A DNA stretch of 64,000 nt, from the NCBI GenBank assembly GCA_015060005.1, contig SUZI01000002.1, forward strand, positions 124,001-188,000, written 5' to 3'. Position 1 is the stretch's first letter; the number at the start of each line of letters is the position of its first letter. Positions 1-7,754 of the stretch are shown piece by piece. Origin of the DNA: Rikenellaceae bacterium (GTDB lineage: Bacteria > Bacteroidota > Bacteroidia > Bacteroidales > Rikenellaceae). The translations under genes were made by a program, and so were the position numbers. The notes beneath the pieces were generated by a model. The model did not search any database. It was given only the letters and a program-made list of their open reading frames with translations, and was not told where the DNA came from.

Positions 1-1
1 T

Positions 2-1894
2 ATCATCGTGGGGCTGTGCAAGATATCGAACATACGACTGAAGGTCTCGAAGGAGCAGGCAGAGGACTTCCGCGATATGATAGTGAGCTACTCGGAGGAC
101 CCACGTGTCATCCTGCTGAAGATAGCCGACCGTGTGGAGGTTATGCGAGCTTTGGAGATGTTCCCCGTAGAGAAGCGACGCAAGAAGAGCTGGGAGAGCC
201 TTAACCTCTATGCCCAGATAGCCCATAAGCTCGGATTATACGCCCTGAAGAGTGAGCTGGAGGATTTGGCTCTGCGGTGGTTAGAGCCTAAGTCATACGA
301 CCACATACTGCATAAGTTGGAGGAGACCGAGAGCGAGCGACAGACCTTCATCAGCCGCTTCTTAGAGCCTATCATCGAGCGTCTCGATGCTCAGAATATA
401 CGATACCACATCAAGAGCCGCACCAAGTCGGTCTACTCCATCTGGAATAAGATGCGTAAGCAGGGAGTGCCCTTCGAGGGGGTCTTCGACATCTTCGCTC
501 TGCGTATCATTATCGACTGCGAGCGAGAGGATGAGAAGCGTCTCTGCTGGACCACCTACTCTATCGTGAGCGACTGCTATACGCCCAATCCCGACCGTAT
601 GCGTGATTGGATAACTATCCCGAAGAAGAATGGCTACGAGTCGCTGCACACGACAGTCTCGGCAGGCGAGGGACGCTGGGTGGAGATACAGATACGCACC
701 GAGCGTATGGATGCTGTTGCCGAGCGAGGCATCGCAGCCCATTGGCGATATAAGGGCGTGCAGCAGGGTGGACAGACGAGCGAGGAGTGGCTCTCGCGTC
801 TGCGTGAGGCGTTGGAGGAGACCACACATCAGCTCTCGCAACGTTTTGAGGCTAAGCCCTCGTCGGGTGAGATTTTTGTCTTCACACCCAATGGCGACAT
901 ACGTAAGCTGCCCGAGGGTGCTACCGTGTTGGACTTCGCCTTCGACATACATACGGGCTTAGGCTCTACCTGTACGGGAGGCAGGGTGAACAATCGTGCT
1001 GTGCCTATCCGCGAGGTGCTGCATAATGGTGATATTGTGGAGATTATGACGCAGAAGAACCAGCAGCCCAAAGCCGACTGGCTCACCTTCTGTGTTACGT
1101 CGAAAGCCCGCAACCGCATCAAGTCGGTGCTGCGTGCCGAGGAGCAGAAGTTCGCACGCACGGGACGTGAGGAGCTGGAGCGAAAACTCAAGAATTGGAA
1201 GATTGCTGTGCCGATAGATGAGGCTGTGGCGTATATAGGTCGCCAGCTGAAGATACGCACCGGCAGGGAGGTCTACTCGGCTATCGCTACGCAGAAGCTG
1301 GACTTCCTCGACATAAAGGATATGCTCCAACATTGGCTCTCGGGCAAGGCTGAGGATGAGCGACGTGCTGCGGCAGCCGAGGCGGAACAGCTTAAGGAGG
1401 CTATGAAGGCGGAGCGAGAGACGGAAGCACCTCGCTCGAGCGACGCTCTTATCATCGACGAGAAGATAAACAATCTGGAGTATAAACTCGCACGCTGCTG
1501 CAACCCTATCAAGGGCGACGCTATCTTTGGTTTCGTCACGGTGGCGGCAGGCATCACCATACACCGAGAGGATTGCCCTAATGCTCAGCGACTTAAGGAG
1601 AACTATCCCTACCGTGTTATGGAGGCACAGTGGCGACAGAATACCGATGGAGCCTTCCGTGCTACGATAGCTATCTTGGCACACGACACCTCGGGCTTGG
1701 CGGCACAGGTTACGGAGCTCATCACACGCGATATGAAGCTCAACATACGTATGCTCAACTTCTCGTCGCGAGGCGATGGCACTGTTGCTGGCACGGTTAG
1801 TGTTGAGGTTATGTCAGCCTCGCAGGTGGACTCCCTCATCAGCTCGCTGCAACGTATCAAGGGTGTCCAGAAGGCATACCGTACCAATAAGTAG
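2..1894 (+). CDS. RelA/SpoT-family (p)ppGpp synthetase/hydrolase, 5' end missing
   Basis: This is the bifunctional stringent-response enzyme that makes and degrades (p)ppGpp. The frame is open to the window edge, so the true start and most of the N-terminal HD hydrolase domain lie upstream. What remains shows the end of the HD region (ADRVEVMRAL), the synthetase domain (RTKSVYSIWNKM near residue 137 of the visible part, then DWITIPKKNGYESLHTT and EIQIRTERMDAVAERGIAAHW), a TGS domain starting at EIFVFTPNGD, and a C-terminal ACT-like domain ending at the stop. The order HD-synthetase-TGS-ACT is that of long Rel/SpoT proteins. Whether hydrolase activity is intact cannot be judged here. The gene is followed by an A-rich and TTTAATAACC-type repeat tract rather than a clear terminator. 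Confidence 0.95.
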   Translation: MIVGLCKISNIRLKVSKEQAEDFRDMIVSYSEDPRVILLKIADRVEVMRALEMFPVEKRRKKSWESLNLYAQIAHKLGLYALKSELEDLALRWLEPKSYDHILHKLEETESERQTFISRFLEPIIERLDAQNIRYHIKSRTKSVYSIWNKMRKQGVPFEGVFDIFALRIIIDCEREDEKRLCWTTYSIVSDCYTPNPDRMRDWITIPKKNGYESLHTTVSAGEGRWVEIQIRTERMDAVAERGIAAHWRYKGVQQGGQTSEEWLSRLREALEETTHQLSQRFEAKPSSGEIFVFTPNGDIRKLPEGATVLDFAFDIHTGLGSTCTGGRVNNRAVPIREVLHNGDIVEIMTQKNQQPKADWLTFCVTSKARNRIKSVLRAEEQKFARTGREELERKLKNWKIAVPIDEAVAYIGRQLKIRTGREVYSAIATQKLDFLDIKDMLQHWLSGKAEDERRAAAAEAEQLKEAMKAERETEAPRSSDALIIDEKINNLEYKLARCCNPIKGDAIFGFVTVAAGITIHREDCPNAQRLKENYPYRVMEAQWRQNTDGAFRATIAILAHDTSGLAAQVTELITRDMKLNIRMLNFSSRGDGTVAGTVSVEVMSASQVDSLISSLQRIKGVQKAYRTNK

Positions 1895-2006
1895 AAAGGT
1901 AAAAGGTGAAAACGAAAAACTGAAAGGTAAAAGGTTTTTTAATTGCGACTTTAATAACCTTTAATAGCCCTTAATAACCTTTAATAACCCTTGACAAAGC
2001 AGAAAA
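1895..2006. repeat. A-rich block plus TTTAATAACC-type 10-bp array
   Basis: Directly after the relA/spoT stop comes an A/G-rich stretch (aaaggtaaaaggtgaaaac style), then TTTTTTAATTGCGACTTTA, then imperfect copies of a ten-base unit close to TTTAATAACC, and then AATTTTGAATTTTTAATTTTT. The same order of modules occurs upstream of polA (54149-54371) and proS (60936-61050), so this is a recurring intergenic module and not random low complexity. No gene is seen in it. Confidence 0.7.
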
Positions 2007-2038
2007 TTTTGAATTTTTAATTTTTGTTGCTATATTTG
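2007..2038 (+). promoter_or_regulatory. Bacteroidetes-type promoter of mqnA
   Basis: TTTTG at 2007-2011, a 19-base spacer and TATATTTG at 2031-2038 match the Bacteroidetes sigma-70 pattern. Transcription would begin near 2043, leaving a leader of about 95 bases before mqnA. Confidence 0.65.
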
Positions 2039-2046
2039 CGTGATAA

Positions 2047-2107
2047 TGTCTTGTCGTGAAGCCTTCGGCGAGGTGTTCAAACCTTTGGTTTGAGGTGGCG
2101 ACAGACG
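2047..2107 (+). ncRNA. Candidate structured leader RNA (three-way junction) of mqnA
   Basis: Seen by hand folding: P1 pairs 2048-2050 with 2104-2106 and 2052-2056 with 2099-2103 (eight pairs with one bulged U); P2 is a small GCC-UUC-GGC hairpin at 2061-2069; P3 pairs UCAAACC 2077-2083 with GGUUUGA 2087-2093 around a UUU loop. It begins within a few bases of the predicted transcription start and ends about 30 bases before the start codon. I do not recognise a known riboswitch class. P2 is weak, so the fold is a proposal. Confidence 0.35.
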
Positions 2108-2137
2108 CGATGTAAAACCTAAAGTAGCACTCTATGG

Positions 2138-2911
2138 ATGATGGTCATTACTCCCCGTATAGCGGCAGTGTCGTATCTGAATACGATACCATTCATCTAT
2201 GGTATCGAGCACGAAGGTAATCTGCGTGCCGAGCTTCTATTGGCACCTCCCGCAACCTGTTATGAGAACTATGTAAGTGGCAAAGCCGACATCGCACTGA
2301 TGCCCTCGGCTATGGTCCCTACGCTCCGCTCTACGGAGATTATCACCGACTACTGCATCGGTGCCACGCAGAGTGTGCGTACGGTGGCTGTTATGTCCAA
2401 CTCGCCTATCGAGAAGGTGCGTCGCATATTTTTAGATGCCCACTCACGTACCTCACGTCAGTTGGTGGGCTATTTAGCTGCTAATCTGTGGCATATCACT
2501 CCCGAGTGGTACGATTTGAGCGACTATACGCAGGTGGCTTATGCCGAGCCTACGGATGCTTTTCTGCTCATTGGTGATAAGGTATTCGACCACGAGGGGC
2601 TCTTCGCCTACACCTACGACTTAGCTGACGAGTGGCGACGTGCCACACATCTGCCCTTCGCCTTTGCGGTGTGGGTAGCACGTAAGGGCACATCGTACGA
2701 GGTCATCGACGCCTTGCAGCGAGCCTTCACCTTCGGTGTGGAGTCTGTCTGGGAGGCTATCGTCGAGTATGGCTACGCCGACAAGCCCTATAACGCATAC
2801 GAATATCTTACGCGAAATATAGATTTTGTCTTTAACGCCGAGAAACACGCGGCACTGCAAAAATTTTGGGATGCGGGCATCAAGGTTGAGCCTCGATCCA
2901 ACCCGGGCTGA
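2138..2911 (+). CDS. mqnA: Chorismate dehydratase MqnA
   Basis: MqnA catalyses the first step of the futalosine route to menaquinone, removing water from chorismate to give 3-[(1-carboxyvinyl)oxy]benzoate. The 257-residue protein has the family N-terminus RIAAVSYLNTIPFIYG and the periplasmic-binding-protein-like body typical of MqnA/MqnD, including SGKADIALMPSAMVP and the later NIDFVFNAEKHAAL stretch. Start: ATG at 2138 with a second ATG at 2141; either would serve. It stands alone here without the other mqn genes, which is common for this dispersed pathway. It implies that this organism makes menaquinone by the futalosine route, an inference that needs mqnC/mqnD elsewhere. Its promoter and leader are described separately. 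Confidence 0.88.
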   Translation: MMVITPRIAAVSYLNTIPFIYGIEHEGNLRAELLLAPPATCYENYVSGKADIALMPSAMVPTLRSTEIITDYCIGATQSVRTVAVMSNSPIEKVRRIFLDAHSRTSRQLVGYLAANLWHITPEWYDLSDYTQVAYAEPTDAFLLIGDKVFDHEGLFAYTYDLADEWRRATHLPFAFAVWVARKGTSYEVIDALQRAFTFGVESVWEAIVEYGYADKPYNAYEYLTRNIDFVFNAEKHAALQKFWDAGIKVEPRSNPG

Positions 2912-3024
2912 AGGTAGGGCTTCAGCATCCAACGGACGCTCAGCGACTTGGGGCGATAGACCACCCTTGTTGCTAATACAGAAGGAGTTAACCCCGTTAG
3001 AAACTGTTAAATTTTTGCATCGCA

Positions 3025-4005
3025 ATGCTTACAATCTATCTCAAGCAGTACAATAAAATCATTCGTAACGCCGAGCCCGAGTTGTTGGATAACTTAGGCT
3101 ATGACGATATTCTGTGGATAGACCTTCTCTCGCCCACCATCAAGGAGCAGAAGGCTGTCGAGGCATTTATGGAGGAGAGCCTCCAGACACGTCAGCAGGT
3201 CGAGGAGATTGAGTCTACCTCGAAATACTCCGAGCGTGAGAACTCTATCATCTCCAACACCAACTTCTTCGTGCCCCGTGGCGACTCGTTCTCTGTCGAG
3301 CCTGTGTCGTTCATCATCTCGAACGAGGGTGTGCTGGTGTCGCAACGTAACGAGGAGTCGCGTACGTTCCGCGAGGCGGAGAAACGCCTCCAGATGAACT
3401 ACCGCTCATTCTCTACGGGCTACCACATCTTCATCTCGCTCCTGGAGGTACGTATCGACTTCGATGCCGACCTCGTGGAGTTTGTCGCTAAGCAGGTTGC
3501 TACGCTCAGTAAGGATATCAACACCGAGGACACTATCGATAAGGAGGTAATCCACCGCATCAACTCTCTGCAGGAGAACACTATGGTGCTGCGTGAGAAC
3601 ATCTTCGACCGTCAGCGTATCCTCTCGAATATCCTGCGTTCGGAGCGTTTTCCAAACGATATCTACCCACGCCTGCAGCTGATGATTAAGGACGTCAACT
3701 CGCTCATCAACCACGCCGACTTCAGCTTCCAGCGTCTGGACTATATCCAGGATTCGGCTTTGGGCTTGATTAACATCGAGCAGAACGAGATAGTGAAGAT
3801 TTTCTCTGTGGCAGCGGTTATCTTCCTCCCTGCTACGCTCATAGCGAGTGTCTATGGTATGAACTTCGATGTTATGCCCGAGCTCAGCTGGACGTGGTGC
3901 GTCGGCGGCTATACCATTCCTTTAGGCTATCTGTTTGCCATCGGTCTGATGATACTCTGCTCGGGACTCACCATCTGGTTCTTCCGATATAAGAAGTGGC
4001 TCTGA
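3025..4005 (+). CDS. corA: CorA-type magnesium/cobalt transporter
   Basis: This is a divalent cation channel of the inner membrane. The 326-residue protein has a long cytoplasmic N-terminal part rich in alpha helix and coiled coil, then two C-terminal transmembrane segments. The selectivity signature YGMN sits at the end of the first segment (SVYGMNFDVMPE), as in all CorA proteins, and the chain ends in a short basic tail (FRYKKWL) expected on the cytoplasmic side. Length is normal for the family. The gene lies 113 bases after mqnA on the same strand, so co-transcription is possible but not shown. It converges with the hexosaminidase gene over a hairpin terminator at 4033-4073. Confidence 0.92.
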   Translation: MLTIYLKQYNKIIRNAEPELLDNLGYDDILWIDLLSPTIKEQKAVEAFMEESLQTRQQVEEIESTSKYSERENSIISNTNFFVPRGDSFSVEPVSFIISNEGVLVSQRNEESRTFREAEKRLQMNYRSFSTGYHIFISLLEVRIDFDADLVEFVAKQVATLSKDINTEDTIDKEVIHRINSLQENTMVLRENIFDRQRILSNILRSERFPNDIYPRLQLMIKDVNSLINHADFSFQRLDYIQDSALGLINIEQNEIVKIFSVAAVIFLPATLIASVYGMNFDVMPELSWTWCVGGYTIPLGYLFAIGLMILCSGLTIWFFRYKKWL

Positions 4006-4032
4006 TGTGCCATCCGCATAGTAAGAAAACAA

Positions 4033-4073
4033 AAAGGGCTGTCCGCAATGTACTATTGTTGCGACAGCCCTTT
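4033..4073. terminator. Bidirectional hairpin terminator between corA and hexosaminidase
   Basis: AAAGGGCTGTCCGCAA at 4033-4048 pairs with TTGCGACAGCCCTTT at 4059-4073 with a single bulge. A and T tracts flank the stem, so it can act for both convergent genes. It belongs to the same sequence family as hairpins at 24542-24574 and 35732-35767. Confidence 0.75.
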
Positions 4074-4110
4074 CAGCTTTTTGCTCCTGTGCGGAGCTAT
4101 GTGTGTCGGC

Positions 4111-5700
4111 TTATTTTCTGCCTTCGTAGTAGAACTTGGCGTAGTTCCAGCCGTAGCAATCGTAGAGCTTACGCATCTGCTCCATACGTGGACGCAGAGT
4201 CTCCTCGTTGCGACGGTTCTCTGCCCACTGCACATCCGAGAGTGCCGCTAAGCGTGGCAGGAGCATCGATGTGAGGTGGTCAAACTCGCCGATATACTCT
4301 GTCCAGAGGTTACACTGCACGCCGAGGATATACTTCTTCTCCTCGTCGTTGAGCTTGCGGTAAGGGTTGTATTGGTAAACCTTCTCCACAGGCAGGTAGC
4401 CGCCGATAGCCAATGGCTCACCCTCCTTTGTCTCGGTCTGGTAGAAGTCGAAGTAGAGGTGTGAGTTAGGTGTCATCACCACGTAGTTGCCCTTCTTGGC
4501 AGCGTTGATGCCGCCACGGGCACCCTGCCACGACATAATCGTTGCGGTAGGTGTTACGCCACCCTCGAGTATCTCGTCCCAGCCAATCATCTTACGGCCG
4601 TGAGCGTGCAGATACTTCTCGATGCGTGCCACTAAGTAGCTCTGCAGCTCCGCCTCCGAAGCCAAGCCCTCTGCCTTGATACGCTCCTGGCAGTGAGGAC
4701 ACTCCTTCCAGCGATTACGTGGAGCCTCGTCGCCACCTATGTGGATGTACTCCGATGGGAATATCTCTATCACCTCGGCGAGCACGTTCTCCAAGAACTC
4801 GTATGTTGTCTCCTTACCCGCACACATAATCTCGGGTGTTACGCCCCAGCGTGTCCATACGGGGATATACTCGTCGGTGCAACCCAACCAGGGGAGTGCT
4901 GCCAACGCACCGCGTGCGTGTCCTGGCATCTCTATCTCGGGGATTACTGTTATATGACGCTCGGCAGCATATTTCACTATGTCGCGAAGCTGCTTCTGTG
5001 TGTAGTATCCGCCATAAGGTGTTCCGTCATACTCGTTCGATGAGCCACCGTGTCCTACGAGAGTCTCGGTACGTACCGAGCCCACCTTTGTCAGCTCGGG
5101 GTAACGCTTAATCTCTATACGCCATCCCTGGTCGTCGGTGAGGTGGAAGTGGAAGCGGTTAATCTTGTGTGCTGCTATGATGTCGATGTACTCCTTGACC
5201 TCCTCTACGGTGAAGAAGTGGCGACATACGTCGAGGTGCACGCCACGATAGGCGAATGTAGGCTTGTCCTCTATTGTGCAGTATGGCACTTTGCCGTCGG
5301 TCTGGATAATCATCTGACGCAGCGACTGCAGACCGTAGAATACGCCTGCTGCCGAGCCACCCTCGATGAGCGTTCCGTTGGTGTTTACGAGCAATGAGTA
5401 CTCCTCTGCTGCGAGCGATTTGTTCAGAGCGAGGTAGATAGACTTGTCGGTAGCCTTGCGGTGTGAGCTGCTCACCTTCAGAGGCTTCGAGTCGAAGAAA
5501 ACTGCTATGTCGTCGGCAAAGATTTGTGCTGTCGACCTGAGCGAGTTGTCCATCAGGATGATTGTAGTCTTGGGGTTGATAACCATCTCACCCTCTGCTA
5601 TCTCCAACTTCACGGGTTGAGGCATAATAGATACCTCTGCTGCCAATGCACCTGCAATACCTTGTATCGCCAATAGTGCCAAAACGAGTAATTTTTTCAT
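4111..5700 (-). CDS. Beta-N-acetylhexosaminidase, glycoside hydrolase family 20
   Basis: This is an exported exo-hydrolase that removes terminal GlcNAc or GalNAc from glycans, with a substrate-assisted mechanism. An upstream in-frame ATG at 5781 exists, but the ATG at 5700 begins an ideal signal peptide (MKKLLVLALLAIQGIAGALA, cleavage before AEV) and sits right after the promoter, so 5700 is chosen. The 529-residue protein has the family's N-terminal domain followed by the barrel with FHLTDDQGWRIEI and the catalytic pair Asp324-Glu325 in HIGGDEAPR. It lacks any clear surface-sorting domain, so it is probably periplasmic or outer-membrane associated. In a gut setting mucin or host N-glycan remnants are the likely substrate. 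It stands alone with its own promoter. Confidence 0.95.
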   Translation of the reverse strand: MKKLLVLALLAIQGIAGALAAEVSIMPQPVKLEIAEGEMVINPKTTIILMDNSLRSTAQIFADDIAVFFDSKPLKVSSSHRKATDKSIYLALNKSLAAEEYSLLVNTNGTLIEGGSAAGVFYGLQSLRQMIIQTDGKVPYCTIEDKPTFAYRGVHLDVCRHFFTVEEVKEYIDIIAAHKINRFHFHLTDDQGWRIEIKRYPELTKVGSVRTETLVGHGGSSNEYDGTPYGGYYTQKQLRDIVKYAAERHITVIPEIEMPGHARGALAALPWLGCTDEYIPVWTRWGVTPEIMCAGKETTYEFLENVLAEVIEIFPSEYIHIGGDEAPRNRWKECPHCQERIKAEGLASEAELQSYLVARIEKYLHAHGRKMIGWDEILEGGVTPTATIMSWQGARGGINAAKKGNYVVMTPNSHLYFDFYQTETKEGEPLAIGGYLPVEKVYQYNPYRKLNDEEKKYILGVQCNLWTEYIGEFDHLTSMLLPRLAALSDVQWAENRRNEETLRPRMEQMRKLYDCYGWNYAKFYYEGRK

Positions 5701-5706
5701 CACACA

Positions 5707-5737
5707 CAAAGGTAATATATTTTCCTCAAACCAACAA
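5707..5737 (-). promoter_or_regulatory. Promoter of the hexosaminidase gene
   Basis: On the minus strand TTG (5737-5735), 20 bases, then TACCTTTG (5714-5707). The predicted start of transcription is at or just before the ATG at 5700, so the message would be nearly leaderless. That supports the downstream start codon. Confidence 0.6.
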
Positions 5738-6070
5738 AACTCATTTTCCTGCTGCCCACGTCCCAGCCACTCCTTTAACAAAATATAAGGCTGCCAAAGG
5801 AGACAAAAGGATATTAAGGGAAATTAAGGGAATTAAAGTCTTCAGCCTGAATTTACATACTCACGGCTTAATAACAGTTGTACTCGAACGGCTGCAGCAG
5901 CCGAGAGCAGACCGAAGGGAAAAGAGGTGGCACACAACGTAGTTGGATGCTTTGGGGCGATAGGCAAAGGGGAATTTATTCACAATTTGCCTATTGACAC
6001 AAGGCATAAATTGCATAGCAATGTGACACCGAATATCCCCGCAGACAAGTCTGCCGAGGTGCCACCAGCT
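5738..6070. other. Intergenic stretch without a recognised gene
   Basis: No convincing open frame. It contains AAGGATATTAAGGGAAATTAAGG-type short repeats (about 5808-5845) like those found elsewhere in the window, and a perfect 7-bp palindrome with one-base centre, CGGCTGC-A-GCAGCCG, at 5889-5903. The remainder shows nothing I can name. Confidence 0.5.
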
Positions 6071-6146
6071 GTCGAGTCCCTTTAGACGCACAAAAAAAGA
6101 GCAGACAAAAATCTGCTCTTTTTCGTGCGGATAAAGGGACTCGAAC
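6071..6146. repeat. 35-bp imperfect inverted repeat carrying tRNA-Leu 3' ends and a terminator
   Basis: The left arm (6071-6105) and right arm (6112-6146) are near-perfect reverse complements. Each arm contains a version of the tRNA-Leu 3' end (CGAGTCCCTTTA followed by TCCGCA or GACGCA). The inner 12-bp stem AAAAAGAGCAGA/TCTGCTCTTTTT (6094-6123) with a six-base loop is a good two-way terminator, the last in a series downstream of tRNA-Leu on the minus strand. Confidence 0.7.
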
Positions 6147-6306
6147 GCCGAGCTTTAGCGAGGTGAAGCGGGAATACCATTGAGAATAAATATCTTTTAT
6201 TCCCGCAACCCCTATACATCACTCCTTATCAGCACGCAAGGCGAGCAAGCCGAAAGGCATCGATTTTTTTTGTGTGGCAGGGAGGGTGCTTGCACACTCA
6301 CAGACA

Positions 6307-6339
6307 CAAAAAAACGAACAACGGTAATACCGTTGCTCG
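6307..6339 (-). terminator. Rho-independent terminator, distal copy
   Basis: On the minus strand CGAGCAACGGT, loop ATT, ACCGTTGTTCG, followed by a run of T (complement of 6307-6314). It is a copy of the tRNA-Leu terminator carried along by the 228-bp duplication. Confidence 0.75.
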
Positions 6340-6532
6340 CCTCAAAATTTCGTGCGGATAAAGGGACTCGAACGCCGAGCTTTAGCGAGGTGAAGCGGGA
6401 ATACCATTGAGAATAAATATCTTTTATTCCCGCAACCCCTATACATCACTCCTTATCAGCACATAAGGCGAGCAAGCCGAGAGGCTTCGATTTTTTTTGT
6501 GTGGCAGGGAGGGTGCTTGCACACTCACAGAC

Positions 6533-6567
6533 ACAAAAAAAACGAACAACGGTAAAACCGTTGCTCG
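6533..6567 (-). terminator. Rho-independent terminator of tRNA-Leu
   Basis: On the minus strand GCGAGCAACGGT, loop TTT, ACCGTTGTTCG, then eight or more T residues (complement of 6533-6542). It begins about 13 bases after the tRNA 3' end. Confidence 0.85.
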
Positions 6568-6580
6568 CCTCAAAATTTCG

Positions 6581-6662
6581 TGCGGATAAAGGGACTCGAA
6601 CCCCCACGCCTCTCGGCATCAGATCCTAAGTCTGACGTGGCTACCAATTACACCATATCCGC
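6581..6662 (-). tRNA. tRNA-Leu, anticodon TAG
   Basis: The 82-base gene on the minus strand folds with acceptor stem GCGGATA/TATCCGC, anticodon stem TCAGA/TCTGA around the loop C-T-TAG-G-A (anticodon TAG), a long variable arm typical of tRNA-Leu (TGCCGAGAGGCG), and T loop TTCGAGT. The discriminator is A and CCA is not encoded. A TACCTTTG box at 6696-6703 on the minus strand lies at promoter distance upstream. Confidence 0.95.
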
Positions 6663-6695
6663 ATAGAATCCCCAAAGCTCGCTGCTTTGATGCCA

Positions 6696-6703
6696 CAAAG
6701 GTA
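6696..6703 (-). promoter_or_regulatory. -7 element for tRNA-Leu
   Basis: TACCTTTG on the minus strand, 33 bases before the tRNA 5' end. No clear -33 element was found at the expected distance. Confidence 0.4.
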
Positions 6704-6715
6704 GTAATTTTTTAG

Positions 6716-6809
6716 TTAATATATCACATCTGTGCCAAAAATCTCTTACCCATAGGGTAACATTGGCTATCGTGACGCTACCTGAGCACTATCTTGCCGT
6801 CCGATAGGC
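6716..6809. repeat. 94-bp direct repeat, left copy (contains the xpt 3' tail)
   Basis: These 94 bases match 7755-7848 with one mismatch (CGTGACG against CGCGACG). The right copy is the native end of xpt plus its 3' flank. This left copy therefore carries a displaced fragment of the last xpt codons. The two copies bracket the GNAT gene. Confidence 0.85.
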
Positions 6810-6895
6810 CTCTCAAGCAGATTGGCTATCCAATTAGGCAGAGTTTTTCCTGAACGCTCCTTGATTATCCCACGTATATCTACTCTTATTCCCAT
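6767..6895 (-). pseudogene. Truncated N-terminus, possibly of a lysophospholipid acyltransferase
   Basis: A 42-codon open frame on the minus strand starts at ATG 6895. The first 29 residues (MGIRVDIRGIIKERSGKTLP, then NWIANLLER) look like a genuine protein N-terminus and remind me of Bacteroidetes acyltransferases with an IDVEKVI...LPRF opening. After residue 29 the frame runs into the displaced xpt tail in a different reading frame from xpt and stops. The likeliest reading is a gene fragment joined to the duplicated xpt end by recombination. The family assignment is tentative; the fusion itself is directly visible. Confidence 0.4.
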
Positions 6896-7003
6896 TTGAA
6901 ACTATACATTTTGAACAATGTTATTCAAATTTCCCACAATTTCAGTAGGTATAATTACCTATTTATAACATTTTTGAGCCTAAATAAAACACCATACTCT
7001 CTA

Positions 7004-7030
7004 TTGATTCGCAGATAATGAGTAACTTTG
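7004..7030 (+). promoter_or_regulatory. Possible promoter of the GNAT gene
   Basis: TAACTTTG at 7023-7030 with TTG at 7004-7006; the 16-base spacer is shorter than usual. The coding start is 57 bases past the -7 box. Confidence 0.4.
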
Positions 7031-7086
7031 CTCAATAATAGACCCTATTAGGGCATATATCGCCCAAAGACCAAAAATAAATTGAA

Positions 7087-7680
7087 ATGGATAACAATAT
7101 CTCCATACGCAGAGCAACAATAGATGATGCCGAGATTATTGCCAAAGTGGTAGCCATGGCAATCGGCGACAAGAGTGCTTTAGAGAGCTACTGTGGCAAA
7201 GATTACCACTCCGTGCTCACAACCATTGCCCAGCAGCAGGATACACAATATAGCTACAAATTTGCACTTATTGCACAGATTGGCAGCGCCACTGCTGGAG
7301 CTATAGTGGGCTACGATGGAGCTCAGCTACATAAGCTACGCAAGGCGACCTTTGCAGTTATACAAAAACACACTGGACACCTACCAAATATTGCCGATGA
7401 GACCGAGAGCGGTGAGTTCTATCTTGACTCGGTAGCTGTATTTGCTGAGTTTAGGGGCAGAGGTGTAGGCGTAGCACTGATAAGAGCACTTTGTAACAGA
7501 GCCGCCACTGAGGGACATAGTCGCGTGGGGCTGATTGTAGACAACATCAACCCTCAAGCCGAGAGACTCTACACCTCCTTAGGCTTTAAGCGCGTTGGTA
7601 GTCGCCAATTCTTGGGGCATCAAATGTGGCACCTGCAGCAAGAGCTTTACCTGAGCAGCACTACCCCACTTAGTGAATAG
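7087..7680 (+). CDS. GNAT-family N-acetyltransferase
   Basis: The 197-residue protein has the GNAT fold pattern: an N-terminal strand ISIRRATIDDAEIIA, the acetyl-CoA binding turn FRGRGVGVALIRAL near residue 125, and the C-terminal NPQAERLYTSLGFKRVG motif that is highly diagnostic. The natural acceptor cannot be told. Codon use differs from neighbours: AGA and AGG for Arg and A/T-ending codons are common, while most genes here use CGT and CGC. With the 94-bp direct repeats on both sides, this points to an inserted cassette. Start ATG at 7087 leaves a conventional leader after the promoter-like box. Confidence 0.88.
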   Translation: MDNNISIRRATIDDAEIIAKVVAMAIGDKSALESYCGKDYHSVLTTIAQQQDTQYSYKFALIAQIGSATAGAIVGYDGAQLHKLRKATFAVIQKHTGHLPNIADETESGEFYLDSVAVFAEFRGRGVGVALIRALCNRAATEGHSRVGLIVDNINPQAERLYTSLGFKRVGSRQFLGHQMWHLQQELYLSSTTPLSE

Positions 7681-7754
7681 TATTGATAGTGATTTACAAA
7701 CCAATCAGTTAGGGATTTTTATTGTACACCATGAGTATATTAACTAATTTTTGA

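Larger units (their letters stand above)
6121..6575 (-). repeat. Two tandem 227/228-bp units, each with a tRNA-Leu 3'-end fragment and a terminator
   Basis: Units run 6121-6347 and 6348-6575 and are almost identical. Each starts with TTTCG and the 21-base tRNA-Leu 3' end (6126-6146 and 6353-6373); the third occurrence at 6581 is the start of the real tRNA gene. Read on the minus strand each unit is tRNA 3' end, terminator, then about 160 bases of non-tRNA sequence including a nine-base inverted repeat GCGGGAATA/TATTCCCGC. A + strand open frame crossing them is an accident of the repeat. Confidence 0.8.

Noticed and set aside
2826..3056. 76-codon + strand frame between mqnA and corA
   Set aside because: It overlaps the end of mqnA in another frame and the start of corA, and resembles nothing.
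6180..6410. 76-codon + strand frame across the tRNA-Leu 3'-end repeats
   Set aside because: It runs through two repeat units and terminators; the frame is accidental.
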